Shown here in pieces: positions 40,526 to 50,779 of a stretch of 64,000 bases of DNA. The stretch is from Chrysophaeum taylorii (taxonomy: Eukaryota > Sar > Pelagophyceae > Pelagomonadales > Pelagomonadaceae). The notes beneath the pieces are model-generated. The model worked only from the letters and a program-made list of their open reading frames with translations. It was not told the origin of the DNA and did no database searches. The stretch spans positions 1 through 64,000 of the forward strand of contig JAQMWT010000406.1 of NCBI GenBank assembly GCA_029834535.1, given 5' to 3'. The stretch's first letter is position 1. Each line of letters opens with the position of its first letter. The translations under genes were made by a program, and so were the position numbers.

Positions 40526-42100
40526 TTATGATGAGAACTGGCGGTCGCGCAGCTTGGCTTTGAGCTGGTCCATGAGGGTCGCCAGGGGACGACCTCCACC
40601 TCCCCCTCCTCCTCCGGCGGGGAGGTTGTGGAGGGGAAGGGTCGCCTTGTGTTTGGTGGCGACGGGAGTCTTGGGCTTTCTACGGAGGTCGACGACGAGG
40701 CGTCGCTTGGATGGCGTTGCCTGGCGGCGGTGGGCCCGGAGTTCCTCGAGCTCCCGTGCCCGGTCCGAGGCGGCGGTGTCGAGGCCGGAGTGGTGGGCCT
40801 CGTCGGGAGTCCAGGCGAGATCGTCCGGGTCGAAGAAGGTGGTGCCGTCGTCGTCGTCGGAGGACCAGCAGGAATGTTTTTTTCGGGTTTTGTCCGCGCG
40901 GAGCACGTCGGCGAGCTTGTCGCGGACCGCGTCCCGCCAGGCGGCCTTGTCCGGGTCGTTGTCGAAGGCGACGGGGAGCACCGCGTAGAGGGCGCGGAGC
41001 TCGAGGAGATCGAGGGTCGAGGCATCGTAGGACGTCCGGAGATCGGCGACGTGGATCTTGAGGACGCGGTCGGCCGGAAGGCGCGTGAGCCAGAGCGAGC
41101 GCGTCGAGATGACCCGTTTGGCGAGGGGTCGCGGGAGGCCGGCCTCGTCGACGAGGCGGTCGAGGGTCCAACGGCCGCTGAAAATGTCGGGCGGTACGGC
41201 CGAGCGAACGCGCCGGAGCGCGTCGCGATTGGCCGCCGCCTGCTCGTCGTCCCAGCGCCGGCGATGCTCGGCGACCTCGCGAGCGTAGTCGGGATGCGAC
41301 CGCACGAGTTGGTCGAGACGCTCGACCTCGACCTCGGCGCTCGCGTCGCCCGAGAGAAGCCGCTCGACGGCCGCGCGCAGCATGTCGCGCGCCTCGTCGA
41401 GCGTTGGCGGTCTGTCCTCGGACTTTTGGGTCTGCTGCGACCGCACCCAGGCCCCCACGGCCTCGAGCTCGGCGACCGCCACCTCGCACACGCTCGCCTC
41501 GCGCCGCGCGGCCTCGGCGAGGGACTCCTCGATAGCGTCGAGCACGCGCCCGAGCGGCGCGCAATCCTCTCGGAGCTTGGGTTTGCTTCCGCTCGCGCTG
41601 CTGTTTGGTTCCTCCTCTTCTTTGGACTCCTTCTTGGCGCCTTTTTCGAGGCGGCGCTGGATCCGGCGGTCGTGGTCCTGCCAGCTCGGGTTCGCGGCGT
41701 TGCACCAGCCGTTCCCGCACAGTTCGGACCTGAGCTTGGCGGCGCGCTCCTCGGCCGCCGCGACCCGCCGTTCGGCGAGCGCGACGCGCGCCGCCGCCGC
41801 GCGCGTCATCATCTTCGGTGGGGGCTTCTTCGACCGCCGGTTGTTCGAGGCCCGGAGCGCGCGCTTCCGACGCGCCGCCGGTGCTTTGCTATTTTTTTTG
41901 ATGAGCTCCTCTCTGCTGCTGCTGCTGAACCACCGCCGGGCGGCCCTCGTCAGGACCACCGCCGCGCGCTGCCGCGCGAGGCTCTCGATCGCCTCGAGGG
42001 CGTGCCGCGTGCGGAGGCCGACCCGCCGCACCTCTGCGAGCGGGGCTTCCACCGCCAGCCGCGCCACCGCCGCCTCGAGCGTTGCCGCCCATCCCTCCAT
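40526..42100 (-). CDS. Coiled-coil protein of unknown function
   Basis: I use the ATG at 42100 (524 aa); the frame continues upstream only from GTG. Residues about 1-280 are rich in Ala, Glu and Arg with long predicted helices (AAAARVALAERRVAAAEERA). A more globular part follows: PPDIFSGRWTLDRLVDEAGL, LPADRVLKIHVADLRTSYDA and LDLLELRALYAVLP. The C-terminus has an acidic segment, a basic segment, a Gly run, and LATLMDQLKAKLRDRQ, which faintly resembles a WH2 actin-binding motif. I do not recognise the family. The start lies 73 bp from the start of the divergent sulfatase gene, so the two may share a promoter. Confidence 0.7.
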   Translation of the reverse strand: MEGWAATLEAAVARLAVEAPLAEVRRVGLRTRHALEAIESLARQRAAVVLTRAARRWFSSSSREELIKKNSKAPAARRKRALRASNNRRSKKPPPKMMTRAAAARVALAERRVAAAEERAAKLRSELCGNGWCNAANPSWQDHDRRIQRRLEKGAKKESKEEEEPNSSASGSKPKLREDCAPLGRVLDAIEESLAEAARREASVCEVAVAELEAVGAWVRSQQTQKSEDRPPTLDEARDMLRAAVERLLSGDASAEVEVERLDQLVRSHPDYAREVAEHRRRWDDEQAAANRDALRRVRSAVPPDIFSGRWTLDRLVDEAGLPRPLAKRVISTRSLWLTRLPADRVLKIHVADLRTSYDASTLDLLELRALYAVLPVAFDNDPDKAAWRDAVRDKLADVLRADKTRKKHSCWSSDDDDGTTFFDPDDLAWTPDEAHHSGLDTAASDRARELEELRAHRRQATPSKRRLVVDLRRKPKTPVATKHKATLPLHNLPAGGGGGGGGRPLATLMDQLKAKLRDRQFSS

Positions 42101-42173
42101 TCTTTTTTCAAACCGTCTGTCGTCTCCAACGGCAACACGGAATCTTCTTTCCGTTGACACTATCTATCTATTT

Positions 42174-43741
42174 ATGGTCGTCGCCTCGACCCTTACTACT
42201 ATTATGGCGGCGGCTGCGTTGCAGCCGAACTTTGTGTTTGTTCACGTGGACGACTGGGGGTATTACAACGTCGGCTTCCGCGGGAACCCCTTCGCGAAGA
42301 CCCCGACCCTCGACGCGCTCGCCGAGGGGGGCGTCATCCTCGATCGCTACTACACGTGCGCGTATTAATTATTATTATTATTATTATCACCTTTTTTGAC
42401 GGCGGCTGCTCTGGCTATAGGTACAAGTACTGCTCACCGACGCGGCGATCGTTCTTGTCGGGGAGGTTTCCGCCGCACAGCGGCGAGGACAACAGCGCGG
42501 CGTCGACGATAGACTATCGCATGGCGACGATCGCCGACAAGTTGAGCGCGGTCGGGTACGCGACGCACCAGGTTGGCAAGTGGCACGCGGGGCACTTCTC
42601 GGTGCTACAAACACCGGCGCAGCGCGGGTTCGACACATCCCTGGGCTACTTCAACGGCGCGGAGGATCACTGGCTCCAAATAGACGCGGAAGACGGGTGC
42701 GGAAACGTGACCGACTTCTGGGACACGGACGCGCCGGCCTTTGACCTCAACGGAACTCTGTATGGCGACGAGCACTTCGCCGAGCGCGCGGTCGAGGTGG
42801 TGCGCGGCGATACCCCTTTCTTCCTCTATCTCGCGCTCCAGTGCGCTCACGAACCGATGGAAGCGCCCGAGCGGTTCGTGGAGATCCACGAGGACTCGCC
42901 CGCGCCCTACGAGTATGCCATGGTTTCGGTGGTCGACCAAGTCGTCGAGAACCTGACGGTCGCGTTGGAAGATTCTTGGAACGCGACGCTAATGGTCGTT
43001 GCCTCGGACAACGGAGGTCCCGCTTTCAGCGACCAGATGCTCGCGTCGAACTATCCGCTCAGAGCCGGAAAGTACTCGGTCTTCGAGGGCGGTATCCGGG
43101 TGAATGCCTTTGTGACCGGGGGCTTCCTACCGCCGGCGATGCGCGGCACGCGCCTCCGCGACCCGATCCACGTCTGCGACTGGTACGCGACCTTCGTCTC
43201 GCTCGCGGGAGGTTCGCCCGCCGACGACGCCCCCGGCGTCCCGCCGATCGACTCGATCGACCAGTGGCCCCTCATCTCGGCCAACCAATCCACGGCCGCT
43301 GATTCGCGCGAAATTTTCCTCGCGACCGGCGTCCTCCTCGTCGGCGACTGGAAATTGATCGCGACCAGCGTCGGCAAGCAGGGATCCAATCCCGAGGGCA
43401 AGTGGTCCGGCCCCTTGTACCCCGCCGTCCCGGCCGTCGGCCCCGACACCGTCAACTGCTCGGCCTCTTACCCCTGCCTCTACAACGTCGTCGCCGACCC
43501 CAGGGAGCGTACAAACATGGCCCCCTACCGCCCAGATATCCTCGCCGACATGCTCCCCCGCCTCTGGGCCCTCTACCCCACCGTCTTCGAGGGCCAGCCC
43601 CCCACCAACCTCACCAAAGCCGACGTCTGCGCGGCCTCCGCCAAGATGGGTGGCTACCTCACCCCCGCGGACTACGTCGCTCCCTTCGCGTTCTCATTCA
43701 AGGAGGAGGAGGAGGAGGAGGTGGTGGTGGTGGACTATTGA
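42174..43741 (+). CDS. Secreted sulfatase, arylsulfatase B-like, two exons
   Basis: The model is join(42174..42355,42421..43741), 500 aa. A short signal peptide (MVVASTLTTIMAAAALQ) leads directly into NFVFVHVDDWGYYNVGFRG, with the metal-binding Asp pair. A 65-nt intron (gtgcgc...tatag, containing an ATT repeat) must be removed to give the sulfatase signature YCSPTRRSFLSGR, whose Cys (about residue 63) would be converted to formylglycine. Further active-site marks are GKWHAGHFS and the metal site SDNGGPAFS. It hydrolyses sulfate esters, probably of sulfated polysaccharides, in the lysosome/vacuole or outside the cell. The C-terminus ends in Glu and Val runs encoded by trinucleotide repeats. 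Confidence 0.92.
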
Positions 43742-44151
43742 TGGATCGATCCATCCAGGCCGCCGGGTCATAAGACGCTTCTATCACTCTTAAGACGCCC
43801 ATCATCAAGGCGCAGTTTTTTTTTAATAAGCATAATAATAATAATAATAATAATAATCTAAGGGAGTTCTGCAAGGAACGAAAAAGTCACCCCTCCCTAA
43901 AATACATACGCTCCTCCTCCTCCTCCTCCACGATGTACAACACATACTGCGCCTGCTGCCAACCACCATCGCCGCCGCCGCGAATATAAGCAAGTTATCG
44001 CCCGCGCGTCTTTCGTATTATTACGCCGGAGATGGTGCGTCGCTGCTGCGTCGTTACTCTTCGCTCTCTGAGGTCGACGTAGCTTGCCGTCTACCATTGC
44101 CGGTGCGGCGGTCCATATGAGACAGACAAAAATAGACAGACGCGAGCTCGC
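43742..44151. other. Intergenic; AAT microsatellite
   Basis: An AAT run is at about 43829-43857, and CTC and GCC triplet runs are near 43910-43980. No gene was recognised. Confidence 0.5.
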
Positions 44152-44523
44152 TCATCCGCCAACGGGCAGCGCGTCCAACTCCTCCTGGTGGCGTCGGCGC
44201 TGCTGTCGGCGCTCGTGACGGGTCGTCAACACGATCGCCAGATCTCGGAGGCGGCGCTTGAGCGTGCGGTGGTCCTTGTATTCTTCATAGGTCGTCGCTG
44301 AGCGTAGGAGGCTCACTTCGAGGCGTCGCGCCATCCTCGGGAGTTTGGCGAGCCAGGCCTCGGGTGCATGAGGTCTTCGCGACCGGAGCATGCGGAAAAT
44401 CATGACGGCGATGCATCGCCGCGAGACCAAGTGTACCTCGGGGTTGTACCATGTCGGCAGCCGCGACGGCGTCTCGAGCGTCATCACTTCTCGTGCCATG
44501 AAATGAAATTTGATCTCGTGCAT
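44152..44523 (-). CDS. Small KIX-domain protein
   Basis: From the first ATG (44523) it is 123 aa. Most of the protein is a KIX-like three-helix domain: RRCIAVMIFRMLRSRRPHAP, then LAKLPRMARRLEVSLLRSAT, then TYEEYKDHRTLKRRLRDLAI. This layout (helix, Pro-containing turn, amphipathic helix beginning with a basic/Pro motif, Tyr-rich turn, final helix) matches KIX domains of CBP/p300 and Mediator subunit 15, which bind activation domains of transcription factors. Here it stands alone apart from a basic Arg/Gln-rich tail. A nuclear co-regulator is plausible. A short 5' exon cannot be excluded. Confidence 0.65.
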   Translation of the reverse strand: MHEIKFHFMAREVMTLETPSRLPTWYNPEVHLVSRRCIAVMIFRMLRSRRPHAPEAWLAKLPRMARRLEVSLLRSATTYEEYKDHRTLKRRLRDLAIVLTTRHERRQQRRRHQEELDALPVGG

Positions 44524-44872
44524 CAAATTCAATGGTTCTTAATTTATTTACTTAGAATGCCGAAATATTTTGCCGTTTGACACGTCTGAACGGCTTTGCA
44601 GTTTGAAGGATTACGGTTTGGATACGAATTCGTAACCGCATAATTAATTTCGTCAAGACCAGAATGCCGACGGCGGCGGCCCGAGAATAAATAATACACT
44701 CCGCCGCCTTATTGATTAATGGTACAGCACGCTCATGCAAAAAAAATGGCGCCCCACCACCACCATCCACACCCTTGATGAGGTAGGTGTGAGCGCTTGC
44801 TTGGAGTACGAGTCTGCGGCCCAGGCAAATGCGCACACAAGGCCCCACCCCCAAGTAAGTAGACAGTTCGCT
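44524..44872. other. Intergenic, AT-rich, no gene recognised
   Basis: This AT-rich stretch lies between two minus-strand genes and so would hold the KIX gene promoter and the 3' end of the ZRANB3-like gene. Nothing else is seen. Confidence 0.5.
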
Positions 44873-44875
44873 TTA

Positions 44876-44909
<34 letters not shown>

Positions 44910-47459
44910 ATTCGCAAAAAGGACCGGAGGTCGTGGGATCCCCGCGCCGCATCTTTGTTTTTCCGGGCTCGGAGTCGGAGCCGGAGCTTTTCGGTCTCCG
45001 CCTTGTGGCACGGGACGCAGAGCGTTCGGAAATTGCGGAGCGAGCAACACCCCCCCCCTTCGGCAACCGGGAGAATATGGTCGGCCTGCCAGAAGTCCCC
45101 TTCGACCGGCGCGGTAAGGCGTCTGTCGTGGTCTCTCCTCTTGTTGGAGGCGGAGGGCGCGAAGCCGGGCTCGGAGAGAAGGAGCTGAAAGCGCTCCGGA
45201 GGCTCGAGGGCCTTGGCGCGGACGTAGAGCGCGTGCGCGTCGCGGCCACAGAGCTGACACACGCCGTGCTCGAGAGCGAAGAGCTGCGCCCGGACGGCCT
45301 TGGAGTTGTTCGGCTTGCGAAGAGAGTACTCGCAGGCGTGGTCCCACGAACAGAAGCGCGCGCCGCCGCCGTCGTCGTCGTCGTCGAGTTTGGCTTCGCA
45401 CCAGCCGCAGACGCCCGCCTCGAAGATGGCCGCGCGGCCGCGGTCGAAGCACTCGTCTTCTTTCGGGTTGTTGTCCGTAGGCACCCGAAGAGGCAGCGAA
45501 ACAATTTTGTCGGAGAGTCCGTCGCGGTCGACGGCGCGGAGAGAAAACCATGCCGCAAGGAAGTCTCGGGCGTCGGAGCCCCTGAGGAGGTCGTCGGGGA
45601 GGTCGCCGAGCTGAACGCCGCTCGCCGAGTTTGAGACGACGATGTCTCGCGGGTCTAGGCTCGCGAGAAAGCCGTCGCTTTCGCGGTCGAACGCCTGAAC
45701 GCGGCCGGTGTTGCGCGACACCCGGTACGACAGCTTTCTTTTGGTCGTCGGCGCTTCGAGGGAGGAGGCGGCGGCGGCAAGATGCTTCTTCCTGGCCGCC
45801 GGCGGCGGCAGCTCGGCGGGTCGCTTCTTTTTCGGTGCGAAGAAGCCTCGAATGTCGCCCTCGACCAACGGTTTGCCGCCGCCGCCGCCGCGGCGGTTGG
45901 TCGCGAGGTCCTCCGCGGCGAAGAAGCCCACGAGATCTTTGGTAAACTCGGTCTCGGTCGCGTCCAAGGACGCGTCCTGTTCCCCGTCGATCGTCCGCCC
46001 GACCGTCGCGACCTTGCGCGCGATCGCCGTCCAGAGGTGCGAGTCGAGCGACAGCGCCGGGTCGCGGACGACGAGATAGTGTACGTTGATGGGATGCGTC
46101 AGCCCGATTCTGTGCGCCCTATCTTCGGCTTGACACATCACCCCGGGAGTCCAGTGGAGCTCGGCAAAGACAACTGCGTCGGCGGCCGTCAACGTGAGCC
46201 CCTCGCCAGCGGCCGTGACCGACAGCAACCCCGCGCGAACGTCGGGATTCGTCTGGAACTGATCAACGAGTCTCTGGCGCTCTTTGGGGGGGGTCGCGCC
46301 GTCGATGCGGATCGTCCCGATCTCTTTTCGCAACAGTTCTGAGTGAAGGCCCTCGACCACCGCCTTGTGATGCGCAAAAACGAGTAGTTTCGACGTCGAG
46401 CCCGAAACGAGGTCGACGACGTACGCGGCCGAGGATTGGACCTTGGCGATGCCAGAAAGCTGCCAGGCCTCCGAGAGGGCTCGAAACTCCGAAGCCCAGC
46501 TCTTCTTGCCCACAGCGGCAGCCACGGCTGCTCGAGCGTCGCCGAGACGCTTCATCGCCTCGGCGGCCGCGTTCGTGCCCTCGACGACGACCATCTGGCG
46601 GCGCTTGGCGGGCAACTGCGTCAAGACGTTGCGCTTCAAGCGCCGCACCATCACGTTCGAGAGGAGCGCGTGCAGCTTGTCCGCGTTCGAGCACCCGCTG
46701 ACATCCCATCCAAACCGACCTCGGTGCGCGTTGCAGTAGCTCTTGGTAAACTCCGAGTAAGTGCCGAACAAATTTTTATTCGCGTCGTCTAAAGCCGAGA
46801 GCTGAGGGTACAATTCGACGGGCCGCGCGAGCGCCGGCGTCCCCGAGAGCAACACCAACCGCGCGGCGTTCGCCATGATCGGCGCCAGCAACTGAGTGCG
46901 CTGCGAGTCGCGCGTCCGCAGATAGTGAGACTCGTCGACGACGACGACTCGGAACGCGCGCTTCCGGGCCGCCTCGGCCACCTTGGACCCTTTGGCGAAC
47001 AACGAGTACGTGACGATGCAGAACGAGCACCGCTTGCGCGACACGGCCTCCACGTCGGCGCGGCCCTTGGCGACGCACACCTCGCCCGGCGGCATCGACG
47101 GAAGCCACTTCTCCAGCTCGTGAGCCCAAGAGTATCGGAGCGACGCGGGGCACACGATTAACGCGGGAAATTCGCCCGCGTACGCGAGCACGAGGCAAAT
47201 CGCCTGGGCCGACTTGCCTGTGCGCGAGCATCAGAGGCGCCCAGCCGACCGGGCAGACCTAGTCCCATCTCGTCCCCGATTAACAGCCTGCAGCAGTCAA
47301 ACAAGGGGTGACAGACACGTCGTCAGTGAGAACGCGAGTGCCCGCAACACACCGTCCGTTTGCGCGTTCGCCGAACGCGACGCCCTCGCGCTGGAAGGGC
47401 ATCAGCTTCTCCAGCATGGCCAAGCGGCACGCGCCAGCGTCGAACGGCGGTCTCGCCAT
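44873..47459 (-). CDS. ZRANB3-like SNF2 ATPase with C-terminal HNH nuclease, three exons
   Basis: The model is complement(join(44873..47217,47259..47287,47353..47459)), 826 aa. Exon 1 ends ...FQREGVAFGERANGR. A 29-nt micro-exon plus the start of exon 3 give LLIGDEMGLGKSAQAICLVL, the SNF2 Walker A. Introns are 65 and 41 nt. Further motifs are VVVVDESHYLRTRDSQRTQ (Walker B), LLSGTPALARPVELYPQ, and in the second lobe LTAADAVVFAELHWTPGV and QAEDRAHRIG. The C-terminal part has a zinc cluster (CGWCE, FCSWDHACEYS), EHGVCQLCGRDAHAL, and an HNH motif FWQADHILPVAEGG...CHKAE. In animals ZRANB3 remodels stalled forks and cuts DNA. Here the SNF2 + HNH order is the same, and an LKRNVLTQLPAKRRQMVVVE region follows lobe 1. 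The polyAsp C-terminus is a triplet run. It is nuclear. Confidence 0.9.
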
Positions 47460-47902
47460 CACAAGGTTGTCGCCGCGGGGGTGGTAAGGGAATAGATGAT
47501 CGATTTTTTTATCACAAGACGATGTCGCAACGTACACGTTACGCCCGACCCTCGCTACGCCCGACCCTGCTTACCTTATCTCTCATGAAGAGAGTTAGTC
47601 CCATAAAATCTCGCGGTTGGTTTGAGTTGCGTAGGTAGGATATACGAAACCGCCGCCGCCGCCGCCGCCACCGCACCAGAGTGGTGATACTTCTCGAGTT
47701 TTAGATTATAGTAGGGCGCAACGTCGTCGTCGTCGTCGTCGCCAACGAGATAATGGTGGATTGCGGTTGGGTCACGTCTATGACGCCGTCGTCGTCGACG
47801 TCGAGGCGATGGGTGGCGAACGAGGTTGTTGCGTTAGATGTCGTCGTCGTCGTCGGAGGTGTTGGAGCGAGATACGAGAACGAGACAAGAAGAAGAAGAA
47901 CG
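47460..47902. other. Intergenic with triplet repeats
   Basis: A promoter for the ZRANB3-like gene is expected here. A CCG run at about 47652-47672 and GTC runs near 47720-47740 and 47838-47855 are seen. No gene was recognised. Confidence 0.5.
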
Positions 47903-50428
47903 TTACTTCTTCGGCGTGGCCTTCTTTTTGTCTGCCGTTCCGGAAGACTTCTTCTTGTCGCCAGTCGAGGCCTTTTTCTTGTCACCAGTCGCCTTCTTCT
48001 TGTCCGCCGTCTTCTTGTCTGCCGACTTGGAGAGCGCCTTTTGGGCCTCTTTTTCCGCCTTGGCCGCTTCCTTTTCTTTCTTCAAGATAGCCTCGGCACG
48101 CTCCAACTTGTCCTCAAGTTCCAGGATCTCGTCTTCCACCGAGGCATCACCCTTCTTCAATCGCTCCTTGAGGTCCTTGAGCTTTTTCGCCATCTTTTTG
48201 ATCGCATCGCGGTCGATGTCCGACGCCATCTCCTTCTTTTCGATTTTGTTTCCCAACGCATCGAACTTCTCTTCTTCCTGGCTCGGGATAGACTTCTTCT
48301 TCTGCTTGGCCTCCTCGAGCTCCTTCTTGCGGATGGCCTCCATCCACTCGGCGCCCGAGACGTAGACTTTACCGTCGCCGGGGACCTCCCAGACCTCCGG
48401 GGCGATGTCGGAGAAGAATTCGGTGTTGTGCGAGATCATCAGCACACCCCCCTCGAAGTCTTTGATGGCCGCCGAAAGCGCGCCGAGCGAGTCGCGGTCG
48501 AGGTAGTTGGTTGGCTCGTCGAGGATGACCAAGTGCGGGCAGAACCACATCGACGCCCCGATGACGCACTTGACCTTCTGGCCGCCGGAGAGGTTCTTCA
48601 TCTTGCCGTAGGTCCCGAATTCCTCCGCGAGGCCAAAGTTGTCGAGGTGGGCTTGGATGCACGACGTTGTCAAGGGCTTGACGTTGCCCGACTCGGCGGC
48701 GATCCGATCGTCGACGTTCTTCATCAACTTGAAGAAACCGCTGGCATCGAGGACAAGCCGCGGGAGCCACAGATTTTTGCTGTCGTCTATCGAGGTGCCG
48801 TCGGGCATCGCCCACTTGACCTCGTACTCGTACTCGTTGTGGCGAGTGCGGCGGCCGACGAGCTGCTTGATCTGCCGAACCGCCGTGTCGGGCGGCGGTT
48901 TCTGGCCTTTCTTGAGAGGCTCCATCTTCTCGAACTCGACCCGACGCTCTCCGGTCTCGTTGCCCGCCTCGTCGAGTTCCGAGGCAGTCTCCTTGGTGTA
49001 CACGATGAAGACCTGCTTGAGCTTGGCCTTCTCCTCGTCCGTCATTTGCGCGGCTTCCATCGCTTGCTGCTCCTTGTCGAGGCCGCCCGAAAACCGCCAC
49101 TGGATGTACTCGACCGGAGACATTTCCAAGTGCTGCTCGATGTGATGGAACGCGTGCTGTGCGACGTAGGCGATGCGGCAATTTTGGTGGCGATAGACCT
49201 CGGGGCTGCCGGGGTCGGGTTTCGTTTCGCCCACGAGCACCTTGATGAGCGTCGACTTGCCCGCGCCGTTAGGCCCGATGCACGCGATCCGCGACGCCTG
49301 GGAGGCTTGGACCGACGCATTCACGAGCGTCGGCTTCTTAGCTCCCGGGTACGTGAACGACAGGTTCTTCGCCTGGATGATCGCCTTGGTCTTAGATTTA
49401 ACGCCCTCGAGCGGACCCGGGACGGGGAACGTGAACTTCATCTGAGTCTCGTGGATGGAAAAGTACGCCTTGGCCATCGGGCACTGCTCGACAAAGGCAT
49501 CCAAGTTCCCCGTATAACGCTTCAAACGCATGTTCTCGTAGTGGATCACATCCGTCAACACCTTGTTGAGGAACTTCGAGTCGTGGGAGACGACGAGCGT
49601 CGTCACGTGTTCGCACTCGGGGCCCGTCAAGAACTTGCACAGCCACGCCTGCTTCTGGACGTCGAGGTGGTTCGTCGGCTCGTCCAAGAGCAGAAGGTCC
49701 GCGTTGAGGAGCACGGCCCGCGCCAGCGCCAACTTCATCTTCCAGCCGCCGCTGAGGTTGCAGATAGGTTTCTCCAACAGATCCTCGGTAAACTCCATAT
49801 CGAGCAGCTTCTGGCGAATTTTCTCGCGCCCGAGAGGGGCCAGAATCGGCTCCTGCAGACAAAAGTCGATCGTCGGGGTGTTCGCGTCCGAGCCGTCGAT
49901 ATCGTGGTCGACGAAGCAAGCCCGAAGCTTCATGAGCTCCTCGGCGCCCGGGAACCCCGCCAACTGCCCCGACGAGATCGCGCGCATCAGCGTCGACTTG
50001 CCGCACCCGTTGTGCCCCAGCAACCCGTAGATCCGGCCGCGGCGCACGTGGAAGTGGGTGGTGTTGAGCAAGATCTTGCCGCCGTACGCGAGCTTGAACT
50101 CGACGTTGCACAAAATCTCGCCCTCGCCTTCCGGAATGTCCAACACCGCCTCGTTCCTCTCGACGCGCTTCTCGCACGCGCCCATGAACGCCTTGGTGAC
50201 CTCCGACGCCTTGGATTCATCGAGGATGGCTGTCAGGTAAGCCCCGCACGTCTTGTTCCACTCGAACTCGTGGAACGAGTCCGCGACGCACTGGTTCGAC
50301 GCGAGGTTCGAGACGTAATCGAGGATCGCCGAAGCCTCGACCGCGACCTCGACCCCGGCGTCCGAGAGCGTCGTGTTCAACAGCACGCGGAGGGCACCAG
50401 GACGGATCTGCTCGGGCAACTCGTTCAT
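47903..50428 (-). CDS. eEF3-like ABC-F ATPase (translation elongation factor 3 family)
   Basis: I use the ATG at 50428 (841 aa). There are two ABC domains. The first has Walker A GHNGCGKST, signature LSGGWKMKLALA and Walker B LLLLDEPTNHLD. The second has GPNGAGKST, LSGGQKVKCVIG and LVILDEPTNYLD. Between the Walker A and the signature of the second domain lies a chromodomain-like insert (TRHNEYEYEVKWAMPDG), which is the hallmark of eEF3 and eEF3-like proteins rather than of other ABC-F members. The C-terminus is a Lys-rich tail with repeats (DKKKATGDKKKASTGDKKK), as in fungal eEF3 where it contacts the ribosome. The N-terminal HEAT-repeat region of fungal eEF3 is short or missing here; only a helical piece of about 100 residues precedes the first ABC domain. 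It acts on the ribosome to release E-site tRNA. Confidence 0.93.
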   Translation of the reverse strand: MNELPEQIRPGALRVLLNTTLSDAGVEVAVEASAILDYVSNLASNQCVADSFHEFEWNKTCGAYLTAILDESKASEVTKAFMGACEKRVERNEAVLDIPEGEGEILCNVEFKLAYGGKILLNTTHFHVRRGRIYGLLGHNGCGKSTLMRAISSGQLAGFPGAEELMKLRACFVDHDIDGSDANTPTIDFCLQEPILAPLGREKIRQKLLDMEFTEDLLEKPICNLSGGWKMKLALARAVLLNADLLLLDEPTNHLDVQKQAWLCKFLTGPECEHVTTLVVSHDSKFLNKVLTDVIHYENMRLKRYTGNLDAFVEQCPMAKAYFSIHETQMKFTFPVPGPLEGVKSKTKAIIQAKNLSFTYPGAKKPTLVNASVQASQASRIACIGPNGAGKSTLIKVLVGETKPDPGSPEVYRHQNCRIAYVAQHAFHHIEQHLEMSPVEYIQWRFSGGLDKEQQAMEAAQMTDEEKAKLKQVFIVYTKETASELDEAGNETGERRVEFEKMEPLKKGQKPPPDTAVRQIKQLVGRRTRHNEYEYEVKWAMPDGTSIDDSKNLWLPRLVLDASGFFKLMKNVDDRIAAESGNVKPLTTSCIQAHLDNFGLAEEFGTYGKMKNLSGGQKVKCVIGASMWFCPHLVILDEPTNYLDRDSLGALSAAIKDFEGGVLMISHNTEFFSDIAPEVWEVPGDGKVYVSGAEWMEAIRKKELEEAKQKKKSIPSQEEEKFDALGNKIEKKEMASDIDRDAIKKMAKKLKDLKERLKKGDASVEDEILELEDKLERAEAILKKEKEAAKAEKEAQKALSKSADKKTADKKKATGDKKKASTGDKKKSSGTADKKKATPKK

Positions 50429-50779
50429 GCTTGTCGTGGATGGTGGGTGCACGGACGGAGGAGTCTTGTGTTGTGGTCTGTGTGTTGTCGTTCACACAAA
50501 TGATGTGTTAGCGACCTGGGAGCTGACTCTATGCTGACGACGCGATTTGGCGACTGTTTTTGGAGATTCAGGGCCGTTGGCTGTACTTTAAGGATGTGCC
50601 ACGCAAGAAGGCCTGGGACCTGAATACAACGTCCCATTGAAGCACGCACAAAGTTCCGTGGTTGTTTGTACAAGCATTTTTTTCTTCGTCGTCGGAAAAG
50701 AAGAAGAAGAAGAACGTTTTTTGTTGTTGCGAAGCGAAAAAAAAACAAAAAAACACCGTTGGTGGGCTCATTTCACTAG
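50429..50779. other. Intergenic between the eEF3-like gene and the hAT element
   Basis: It holds the eEF3-like promoter region, a GAAGAA run near 50697-50715 and an A-run at about 50740-50757. No gene was recognised. Confidence 0.5.

Noticed and set aside
40628-42157. A 509-codon + strand open frame opposite the coiled-coil gene
   Set aside because: No motif and compositionally an antisense shadow. The minus-strand protein has helices and a conserved-looking core.
47753-50503. A 916-codon + strand open frame opposite the eEF3-like gene
   Set aside because: Its translation is low-complexity and Leu/Arg/His-rich without any family, and it is exactly antisense to a well-supported ABC ATPase. 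Long antisense frames are common in GC-rich codon-biased genes.
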